A stretch of DNA of 64,000 nt from Todiramphus chloris collaris. Taxonomy: Eukaryota; Chordata; Aves; Coraciiformes; Alcedinidae. A program made the translations under genes and the position numbers. The stretch covers positions 6,822,767-6,886,766 of the forward strand of contig JANVCC010000011.1 of the NCBI GenBank assembly GCA_025345505.1, in the 5' to 3' direction. The notes beneath the pieces were generated by a model that ran no database searches, was not told the DNA's origin, and saw only the letters and a program-made list of their open reading frames with translations. Below, one piece after another: positions 54,630 through 64,000 of this stretch. Each line of letters opens with the position of its first letter. Positions within the stretch are counted from its first letter, which is position 1.

Positions 54630-54840
54630 AGGCACTGTGGTCTCCTGGTTCAGGCAGGAGGCTGCGACTCAGACATCCTGACCTGCATTCTGGGTTTGTC
54701 ACGTTGGCTCATGGTCAGGAGAAGGACAAGTCCTGGGTACCCAGATTCCCTTTACTTGAATATTCAGTATACACAGCGCTTTCCAAATGTGTGCAGGGGC
54801 TGGGAAATGCTTTGATCAGAAGCACTATAAATGAAAAGAC
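54630..54840 (+). mobile_element. Possible ancient SINE/LINE tail relic
   Basis: 'gcgactcagacatcctgacc' and 'ctgggtttgtcacgttggct' resemble the 5' half of MIR-type SINEs. Further on, 'agcgctttccaaatgtgtgc' and 'agaagcactataaatgaaaa' resemble the 3' tails ('aggcgctatataaatgcaa') of old amniote CORE-SINE and L2-type elements. The pieces may belong to one or two elements. Weak, by-eye call. Confidence 0.3.
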
Positions 54841-56002
54841 ATTGGCATATGGGTGATGAGGGAGAAGTATTTTACTGAGCAGACCTACAGATATGATCGA
54901 GAAGGAGATGGTGGAAACAACAGTTGGTAGCTGGCAACGCTGGACAGAAGAGCATGATGACCAGTGACCAAAGTGACTGGTGACAACTGAGAACATGATC
55001 CATTGCTTGACTCTGGAAGGCCCCAAATACAGGTTTGTAAGTATAGCATGGGCTTAATCACTGAGCTTAAATCCATAAATAAGCAGCTGCTTTCCAGGAG
55101 AACTGAGCCCCAAAATAAGGTTCTCCCGAGTTCCTTTGAAGTATTTAGCTTATATAGACTCATCTTGTCAACTCAGATGTTGGCCTGTCCCTCCTTTCTT
55201 ATGAGTAGTATCATCACATGGTTACAGGATGGAAGGAGTTAACCCTGTCCCTCATATAGCGGTGTTATCCTAGGACATCTCAGCTAACTTCAGACACTTA
55301 TCTCTACATCTAAGGCTGCACCTCCACTAATAAATTAAACAGGCCAAGGAATGTTGCAGGGCACAGTTACCTGAACTGCTGCTATGCTGTGAGAAGGGCC
55401 CCTGATATTGGTGTAATGGGCAGTACTGATACAGGCTGGGTAGAGTCCCTGATCATGACCTAGGAACCCACCAGGCTGGGGCTGCTCCCGGACGATGGTC
55501 CCTACAGAGAGACTTTGATGAGGAGAGCAGGAAAATTTCCCCACCTGGATGGTGTCTGTATGGTGCAAACTGGCCTCAGGGCTAGAGCTTGGACACATTT
55601 AACTTGCTAATACAGACCAAGCCTAAGATCTGGAAAGATAAAGACACTTCCAGAGACTGAGTTAGCCCACACAGGATCTGAATCAGTCCTGGAGGTGTCT
55701 ATCTGCCTCTCTGTACTGGGAAATGTTTTACCTTCCTGTGCAGCTGCCTCAGCTGCAGGCATACAGTCAGGGCAGATAAATCTGGGCAAGTAGGGGTAGC
55801 TAAAGTGTATGGGATTAGCCTGGAGGAATGTATTTTCCCTTGTACTCTGTTGGATGATAAATTAATTAAATCATTGACATTGTTTTTAATATTCTAGTGT
55901 CTCCAATCACTGCAGTAGTAATAATAATAATTAGCGATTTGACAGATAATCTGGATGTTTTTAGGATAAGAACTTTATACTTTGCATCCACCCAGGGTCA
56001 CA

Positions 56003-56183
56003 GTGTGCTTTATAGATTGTAATTAATTTCCATAATGTTCTGAAGAGGACTCTGAGCAGTAGTGTCCCTTCTTGATAATGTGTAAACAGAGGTATAGCAA
56101 GCTGAAAGGACTTTTTGTCCTTTTTTTCCATATAGCTAGTCAGAGGTGAAGCTGCAACCCTTGTGGCTCAGTTCCTACTCTCC
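56003..56183 (+). mobile_element. MIR-like SINE relic
   Basis: 'gtgctttatagattgtaatt' resembles the MIR core 'gtgctttacatatattatct'. It is followed by 'gtaaacagaggtatagcaag' and 'catatagctagtcagaggtg', matching the MIR 'aaactgaggcacagagag' and 'cacacagctagtaagtggca' blocks in order. Divergence is high, as expected for an element that predates amniote radiation. Called by eye. Confidence 0.5.
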
Positions 56184-59100
56184 AAACCTGTCAGCTGAGA
56201 AAGTGTCTCACTTTGTTTTAATGAAGTTCTGTTTGCCATTTCATTTTACAGATTGTTAGCCCAGAATAATGGGAAGTGGGTGCCCTGATGGATGACAGAA
56301 AGCCTTTCTAATTTGTCGAAGTACAATTAATAGCTGGCAAACTCAAGACCAGCTCTCTGTCAGTAAATATGGTTTGTCAGTAAATACAGCCAGAGTCACT
56401 TAAAAGTTTCTGTCCTTGTGCCTCCAGTTGGCAGGATCAGCTGCAGCTCAGCCTGGGATTTGAATCCTCAAAGTGCAGAAGCAAACCTGATCCTACAGAG
56501 CCTTGTTAGAAAAGATATCCCAGGCCTCCAAGACCACGAGTCTTTTACATCTGTTCAGAATAAAGGCAGAGAGACAGTCAGCAAAGGGCGAGGTCTGACT
56601 TGTGTTTTTTACTGGAGTTTTGTTTGTCCTCAAGCTCTTCTCTGAGGTGAAATTTCTTGCCAGACATTATCAGCTTCAGTGGTTTGGCTCAGATTTTTGC
56701 TCCAGATTCTTTTGTCCTGTTGACTTTTGGATCAACTCTGCACTGGCTCTGTTTTGGAAGTTGCTTTACCCATATTAATGTTTAATTTAAACAAGTATTA
56801 AATCATAAGTCTAACATGGAAATGTTTTAGTCCCTGGACAGTTCACTTCCTTGCTCCTTTCGAGCCATACATGAATACAGCTTCACTTGGCAGGATTTCT
56901 TCTGTTTGGTGCTGGTCTCATGATACTCTGTTATTACTGCTGCTTTAACACAGTGGAAAACAAACATAAAACCCCCACTATGGTATTGTAGGCAATACTG
57001 TGGGCTCCTGTTATTCAAAGTGGCCCAAGGTGGGGGGACAGAAGGCTGAAACTCATTTATTTCACATTATTTCCATCCAGTCTCCACAGAGTGTTTTGGG
57101 GCTGGGAACTTGGTGGTGGATTTAGAGGCATTATGAGGAAGGAAAATGTCTTTTACTGTTGTCATGTGCTGCTTTACAACTCATCAGTCGTGATCTGGTA
57201 ATTAGATGACAATTCCAATAGGAACTGGAGAGAAAGACAGTTATTAGGTTTATCAGGACAGGTATCCCCATGAAGAGTAACTTAATTTTCCACATTGGCA
57301 TCTACTTTGTGCAGACTTTCCAAGGAATCTAGTGATAGAGTTGCTGTTGTGCCCACTGACCTGAGTTACCTTCAAGATCTCAAAGAGGGGCTTCTCTAAA
57401 GGCTTAATACCCTTTATAGCATGGGCCTACCACTCTCCTTTCCTGATACTACTTTGTCCCACATCCTTCCTTTGTCTGTACCACTCTCTGCAGAAGATTA
57501 GTTTATGTTGGAGTTAAAAGGCATCTTGTCAAAGTCCCGGGTGGCTCTCCCTAATAATAGAATCCTAGAATATTTCAATATTCAGTGAGAATAGAAACAG
57601 TTGCAGTTATCAGAAAACAGGTATTGGTTAAAAATTCTTCCAGTCTTAATGGCAGCAACTCACTTGCACCGAGTTGTGACTGTCCCCCCCATATCCCTGA
57701 AAGATTCAGACTGCTGTTTTTCCATGTGGTATAAACTCTGCATGGTATCTCTGGTCCCAGTCTGTAGAGGCTGTCTGTGAGCACCTTACAGACTGCATTC
57801 ACTATGCTTGAACTCACACTTTCCACCACCTGCATGAGCTTTGGCCTTCTCCTTGTCTCCTGCTCCTTAGGCAGTTATAGAGACATGGCAGGACAGTGGA
57901 AATAGCTGCTAAAGCCTCTCCAAATGTCTGCAGACTTCACTGAATTAATATTTGCCTGTGGAAAAGCCTTTTAGATAAATAATGGCTTATTTCCAATGCA
58001 CCCATCAGCAAACAACCCTTCATTTGGGGCAAATGACATCTAATGATGATGGGCATCTAATTATGGTGGGTCATCTTCTGCCTGTCAGTTTTAGGTTCCC
58101 TGCCTTTGCTCCTGCAGGTGAGTGTGCTATCAACTTGCACTCCTTCAACTCACTCTCCTGCTGTGTCTCCACTGGGACACATGTCGAAGGAATTGCTGTT
58201 GTGCTCACCAAGGGAAAGGCAAAGCAGTCTGGGAGTGAGGAGAGAAGCTCCACACATTAGTCTCAGGGTATTATCTTGCTTTTCTGTATCCTTCTACAGC
58301 CACAGCAGAAAGCTCTGCCTCTGCAGAAAGCCATGCTTCCGTGCATCTGAGTGAACTCTCTAGACCTTTGTACTCAGCCCCTTACAGCATGCCCTGCCTG
58401 CACATTCACATCCATGGCAGAACCTTAGATACTGCGCATAAAGCACATGAAGCCCTTTAAGCCATAGGTAACTGAGGCTGCTGACCATCTTCTGAGGCAG
58501 AAATGCAATGCAAGTGCTGAGTATCTGCCTTGTTTAGATGAACTGAGAGGCAATCAAAGTGCTGCTTCAATTAGCATTCTCCAGAGCAGTGAGCATGCTG
58601 CTCATGGCCTGAAGATGATGGAGCTATCTGGGTTCACCAAGCCCTCTTCATCACCATTCAGGTTCTGGGTGGAAACTTTCACGGTTTTCAATAAGCTTGT
58701 CACTTATAGTGTGCTTTTCTCAAGGCATATTATAAATCTAATGCTTAAAGTACACTCTGCTTAGCACTGAAGTATTCTCTTCTACATTGGTGTTAAACAG
58801 AACAAATCAAACAACACCGGTGGAGCTGTAAAGGCAGAGAGTGATAGGTAAGTATCCAACTGCTACTGTCAAGGCAGTGCAGATAAGGACATTGTACAGA
58901 GATTGGAATTTGTCTACAACTCAGAACTGAACAGCTTTGTCTTATAGAAAGATTTCTGGGTCTTCAGGGAGCTTGGGTGGTTTGGTCCTCAAATTTATAT
59001 CCCCTGCTCTTCTGGCAGTACATGTGCCATAATACGCAATGGGATGTTTGCCTGCTGTTTAGTCAAATAAAAGTCACTTTCTGTGATGACTGGAAGGGTC

Positions 59101-60279
59101 TTTTGGAGCCTGTCTGCTCCCTCCTGACTTCTGCTGCCACTGGAGAGATCTCAGCCTGAGGGTAACTCTGGCATCTCTGCCCAGTTTCATAAAATGGAGC
59201 CAGAAGCCAGCAGCATGAGTAAGGCAGGATCCCATGTGACTGCATAACCACTGCTTTCCATGGGAAGATATTTTTTGCATTAGAAAGTCCAGTGAGTGGG
59301 AGGGAAGAAATCTATAGCAGTGGTTTGGCTTGGGACTGTGGAAAAGATATGTGATGCAAGCTGAACTACTGGCCTCTCTCACCTTTACTTGGCATGGGAA
59401 AATTGTCCTTTCTTTCCAGCTCACAACTGGCAAAGACTGTGCAAATGGTCATCTACTAAAAGGTGCTGCAGTTCTGGGTTCCTCATTGTTTGTATTTTAT
59501 CAGATGCAAAAACTTGAAAACTTTGGCTTTATCTGGGCTATGAATAAAATGTCTGCACAGAATCTTTTCTTCAGCACAGTGCTCCGGAAAAAGAGGAAAT
59601 CCACTCAGTAAAGCAAAAGGGTGGTAAGTGGAGCTGTGCACATCGTTCCTGGCTCCATCCAGCTTACTGATATAGCTTGCCAACCTCACTCATCAATGGT
59701 AATGTATTCCGTTTTCCTCCCCATGACATGTGAAGTTTAAATTAATCGGAGCAGCAAACAGAGACAGAATTTCTATTAACTGATTTTGGCTGGAAGTACA
59801 TTTACTGATTTCCAACCAAGTTTTTCATGGAGGTTAAGATTGTTTTACGACACAACCATGTCTCTGTGCTTTTATGAGAATGCAGCTGGATTCTACAAAA
59901 CAGGTGTGAGCCCCTGATATTCAAGTTTTAGTCTATATTAAAATAATAAAGGGAATAGATATAAGGGAAAGTTTTCTCCCTTTCTGTAAAACAGATGCCA
60001 TTAGATCTGGTTGAAACCTCAAGTTTCCATTCCACAAGAAATGTCAACATTTTAATTCCAGTTCTATTATGGAAAGAACAAAGAATGCTCTTCTGACTTT
60101 AGCTCTTTGGAGTATTAATATAATGTAATATAGAAAAAAAATTAATTGGAGATAAGAAGTTGTTGTGAAATGAAAAATTTGTCAAAGGAGTCAGACCAAA
60201 ATATCATGAAAGTCAGTACTGTTATAAAGAAAGTTTCCAATGTAGATGAAACAGGAAAAATATGCAGTCAGAATATTTT

Positions 60280-60632
60280 CAGTCAGCATGGTTTTCTGAA
60301 GGGCTGGTCCTGTTTAACAAACCTGATCTCTTTCTATGACAGGGTGACCTGCTTCTTGGATGAATGTAAGGCTGTGGATGTTGTCTATCTTGACTTTAGC
60401 AGGGCATTTGACATTGTTTCACAGAGTGTTCTTTTAGAGAAATTGACTGTTCTTAGCTTGGATGGGCGTACACTTTCCTGGGTGAAAAACCAGTTAGATG
60501 GACAAGTCTAAAGAGTTGTGGTCAATGGAGTTAAATCCAGTTAGCAGCCAGTCACGAGTGGTGTCCCCCAGGGCTCAGTACTGGGGCCACTCCTGTTTGA
60601 TATCTTCATCAATGATTTGGATGAGTGCAGCC
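60280..60632 (+). pseudogene. CR1 LINE internal fragment: broken reverse-transcriptase domain
   Basis: This is an internal piece of CR1 ORF2. In one frame it reads GFLKGWSCLTNLISFYD, then AVDVVYLDFSRAFD (the fingers/palm region of the RT domain), and later [19 protein letters not shown] (RT block with the PQG motif). The YxDD catalytic motif is beyond the break. Two in-frame stops interrupt it: TAA at 60509-60511, where CR1 usually has CAA (Gln), and TAG at 60542-60544, where CR1 usually has TGG (Trp). Similarity ends abruptly after 'gatgagtgcag'. No CR1 3' UTR follows, so this is a truncated relic and not a 3' end copy. Confidence 0.93.
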
Positions 60633-61753
60633 TTCTTCCCATCTTCTCTGTATCTCCTGAAAAGCGAGTATGCCTGTATTACATTCCATCTGAGTGCATC
60701 TATGCACTTCAGCTATGCAAATATCCCACAACATCTCTGTAACTGCAGTGTTGGCATAGCTTTGCAACTGCACAGACCTGCAGGTCCTCCTATTTGTTTC
60801 TCAGCCAGTGTGTAAGTGTGCAGGAGCTCCTCGGGATGTCCTCTGCTTCCTGGAAGTATAAGGGCCTCCCCTGGTGCCCTGTCTCCTGTGTGATTTCATT
60901 TCCAGCCACAGAAGAATGCACTTTAAATTATTCCTTAGTGGGTTAGGGAAGAGAGCCAGAGGAGCCAGGGTCAGGCAATGACACATGGACCTTTTCTCTT
61001 TTGCAAGGCATTCAAATCAGATCCAAGGCAGCGTCAACCAGAGTTAATGGCAGTTTGCAACGGGCTTGTGATCTAAATCCTGTCTTCCAACAGCACCAGT
61101 TTTTGACATATTTATCAGTTGTCTCAGCAGAAAGTCCAGAGACTGAGGAGGACCAGAGGGTCCCCTTGCCTACAGCATACCACTGATCCCAGAGGGAAAT
61201 CACAGAAGTTGTTATGTAAATGGAGAGTCTCTTTTTAGTTCCTGCACTGGACATTCTCTGTCAAACTATAAAATTAATTAATCACTTTGAGGAAACAAAC
61301 TGCTCCTCAGATAACTTTCTACAAGAGTATCCGTTTAACCTCAAAAAGCTGCTGCTTTGCAGGTCTGCATTTCTTTTGCTTTCTGTCCCTCAAACATTTC
61401 CCAGAAGAAAGAAAATCATCTCCAGAAATATGTATCTCCTCAAGTACATTAGAGACAAATTAAGTTCTGTCCTTCACCAATTGTCACCTGGGTTTGTATT
61501 AGGATATCTCTTAGTTTCCTGAAACTGCTAATAGGAATATGGAATATGAAAGAATATGAAAATCAAAGGTGAGTTAAGTACTAAGGTTACAGATGCAGCT
61601 GAGAAACCTAATTAGAGTACTATTACCTACTGGACAGGTGTTCAGGGGATATTGGCTTTACTCTGGTTTATGCCAGTTACATTGTGTGCAAACATAGGCT
61701 AATAGACTGCTTTTTCTATCCTGATTGAAAAATAAGGCAACAAAGTGTCTGTC

Positions 61754-61756
<3 letters not shown>

Positions 61757-61803
<47 letters not shown>
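61757..61803. repeat. T47 homopolymer
   Basis: Forty-seven uninterrupted T, preceded by CCCC and followed by AAAATAAC. This is the longest mononucleotide run in the window. Its length in the assembly is probably unreliable. Confidence 0.97.
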
Positions 61804-61809
<6 letters not shown>

Positions 61810-62257
61810 ACATATAGCACAGTGAAGTTCCAAACTGAGGTAGGACTTAAAAATTCTGAAGAAATACAAATAATATATGTAGCAATATAATACAGTGCTC
61901 TTGTTAAACAGACAGAGCTCCCACTTATTTCAGTGAGAATGTTGCCTTTGGGATCAGGTTGTCAGGTCCTAATTAGAGATCAGTCAGCTGTCAGCTTTTC
62001 CTGATGAGTTCAGTACAGGGGCTCAACTTCACCTCACCCTCCTTCTGCTACTCACCTATATCATGTCCTGATTGCCGAGCTACCCCTGGTAGCACAGAGA
62101 GTCGTGCAAGATTCTAAATTCCCTTGGAGTAAATTAAAGTGAAACTACACCAAATGACTAATCAATTTGCTAATTTTATTTGAGCCAAGAAGCATTACAT
62201 GTGCTCTAGGAAAGCTTTGGTTTCTAATGCCTTAAAGGTGAAATAGTTTGTAAGAAT

Positions 62258-62306
62258 AGAAGAAAGGGAGAAGAGAGGAAAAGAGGGGGTGGAGGGGAGA
62301 GAGAGA
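62258..62306. repeat. Purine (GA)-rich tract
   Basis: Thirty-two purines (62258-62289), one T, then 16 purines (62291-62306), ending in GAGAGAGA. The tract continues more loosely to about 62322. Such asymmetric tracts can form triplex structures; no gene is adjacent. Confidence 0.9.
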
Positions 62307-64000
62307 TACAGAAGAGGAGGGTAAGATATCACCACCTTTGGATCCAGCAGTGTCTCATGGGACCAGTCCAGACCTTGAGTTCTTCAGTGGTGGGTGCACA
62401 CCAATCAATATACTGCTGTCCCTTCACACACTTGGGATATGGGTGGCATCCCCCAGTTTACACAGAAAGCCTGGAGAGGTGCTGCTAATGTACCTGAGAA
62501 GAGAGACAGTGCTCATTTACAGAGGAAGTTCTTTGCATGTGTCACAGTGGGAAGGGCAGCATTAACCCTTTCCACCAATTGAGTCAGGGGTCATGGAGAC
62601 CCTGTGTTTAATTATCGCTGGATGATGCCCTGGCGAGGCACGTAAGCAGTTCCTTGGTGCAGCTGCAGTAGTCAAGGCTGAGCAACAAAGAAATGAATTC
62701 TGGAAGGGACACGTCTGGCCTGCAGAGAACTTCTGTCTCTCTGTAGTCAGCTCCCTTAGCTGCAAAGAGCAGCAACAGAGCCGGGGAGCAAGGCCACTGC
62801 TGCATCCTCACCTTCCTCCCTTCTGAGCAGGCCTCTCTCATTCTGGCTGCGGTTACAATGTATCTGCCCACCACTCAAGGTCTGAGACATGAGTCCTTTC
62901 AGGAGCTGTTGGGCTCTTAGAGCCTACCCTTACAACAGAAACTCCATATTCACATTCAGAACAAGAGGCATTCACGACACACTGCTTTAATTCTGACCAG
63001 GCCTGGCATTCCCCTGGCTTTGTTAACGTCTGCACTTGCTTCAGTGCTGTCTTTTATTGTAAGCCTAATAAGTACATAAAGGCTGAGGAATGGGGATCCA
63101 GGCAGACTCACAGCAATGAGCTTCGAGGAGCTTGTTTGCCTGGGCAGACAGACTGGGTAAACAATTAGCTTCAGCTCAAACGTTCAGGTCCTGTTGAAGA
63201 ATTGGATGCTTGGCACTGGCCACTCTCCATGACATTCAAAATTTGGCTTTTCTCCCATCAGCTATTTAAACATTTGTGATCGTTTGTCCAGCCCCACAGG
63301 CTCAGTTCGGAATTTCTGCTCCATTCTGCTTTTGTAAATGGAGATACAGTGATTATTTACTGAGAACTTTGAAAAAAATGTGCTGCGCTTAGCTTTACAG
63401 CAAGGGTAAAAGATAGTTTGTTTCAAAGTCATATAATGGAACAGGTCAGCAACGACCAATGGTAGTACCATAAGCAACGTACACTTAGACACAGTATAAC
63501 TTGGAGCACCGCTGTCACAGCCCCTTCTGTGTTCGTTGCTGGTAGCAAACAGCTGGCTTTTAATGAAACATAATAGGGAATTTGTTATTTTAAAACTGCC
63601 TTTCCATGTATAATTGTGCCTGTGGCAGTACAATGGAGAACTGTGTCCTTCACACTGGCAATGCAGGAAATACTTAACAAGTGCTTGTGAAGCACTTATG
63701 TTAAAATAAAAATTTAAAAGATCTGCAAACAGCATATGAAAAATTGCAGGGAAATATTTTTTGTCAGACATTTGAAGAAAACGAAAAAAAGAGCTTGATT
63801 GTTTTCATTGTTTTTCACTTGTCTGTGAGAACAGAATCAAGCCACTCTTTCATGTAACCACTGAACTTTGTTATTGTTTTCTTCAGCCATATATACATGA
63901 GACATTCAGAAAAGAAAAGAGGGTATAGGGTAGATCATTGTGCAAGTCTGTACACATTCCCGTAAAGAACTTGCAACCTCTTCAAAGGCAGCCAATTGTC

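Larger units (their letters stand above)
25891..64000. other. Upstream flank of ME3, no gene recognised
   Basis: AT-rich non-coding sequence upstream of ME3 on the minus strand. Apart from the CR1 fragments, SINE-like relics and simple repeats listed separately, I recognise no exon, RNA gene or second CpG island. In human, PRSS23 lies on this side of ME3 in the opposite orientation, from memory. Its single large coding exon (about 380 codons) would be obvious and is absent, so if synteny holds it lies right of the window. Open frames here reach 169 codons (63262-63771, minus strand) but look like chance. Confidence 0.7.

Noticed and set aside
57554-57575. 'aatagaatcctagaatattt', resembling an inverted CR1 tail
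   Set aside because: The conserved CR1 3' UTR block does not follow, so a CR1 copy is not supported.
1-64000. CRISPR arrays, bacterial operons, integrated viruses, tRNA or rRNA genes
   Set aside because: No regularly spaced direct repeats, no viral gag/pol/env-type frames beyond the CR1 RT relic, and no cloverleaf or rRNA sequence recognised by eye.

Overview
This window is vertebrate nuclear DNA, almost certainly from a bird. Seven fragments of CR1 LINEs are scattered through it. Several carry the typical avian CR1 3' end: the 'agggacctttaaaggtcatc' block followed by a short ATTCTATG-type tail. The background is AT-rich and has no bacterial-style gene density. The only GC-rich, CpG-dense stretch lies at about 25.1-25.9 kb.

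Only one protein-coding exon can be supported: exon 1 of ME3, the mitochondrial NADP-dependent malic enzyme, on the minus strand at 25332-25520 inside that CpG island. It encodes an Arg-rich, acid-poor mitochondrial presequence and then the malic-enzyme start motif KKRGYDITRNPHLNK. It ends in phase 0 at a GT donor, at the same place where I recall vertebrate ME1 exon 1 ending. The rest of ME3 must lie to the left. Positions 1-25331 are therefore read as the proximal part of a long first intron, in which I found no second exon. Positions from about 25.9 kb to 64 kb are upstream flanking DNA. From recalled human synteny, PRSS23 would be expected further right, but its large coding exon is not in the window.

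Layout: 0.44-0.72 kb CR1; 10.1-10.6 kb CR1; 20.2 kb AT-rich patch; 21.9-22.3 kb CR1; 25.1-25.9 kb CpG island with ME3 exon 1, several G-quadruplex motifs and a pentanucleotide repeat; 26.1-26.4 kb CR1 of a different-looking subfamily; 28.5-29.0 kb CR1; 32.5 kb possible MIR relic; 34.1-34.3 kb CR1; 38.8-39.1 kb MIR-like SINE interrupted by a long T tract; 54.6-54.8 kb and 56.0-56.2 kb ancient SINE-like relics; 60.3-60.6 kb internal CR1 reverse-transcriptase fragment with two in-frame stops; 61.76-61.80 kb 47-nt T run; 62.25-62.31 kb purine tract.

Open frames elsewhere (up to 169 codons) are of the length expected by chance in 64 kb of AT-rich DNA, and none resembles a protein I recognise. I see no CRISPR array, bacterial operon, integrated virus or other novel system. 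The most useful targets for follow-up are the ME3 promoter/first-exon architecture and the repeat relics.
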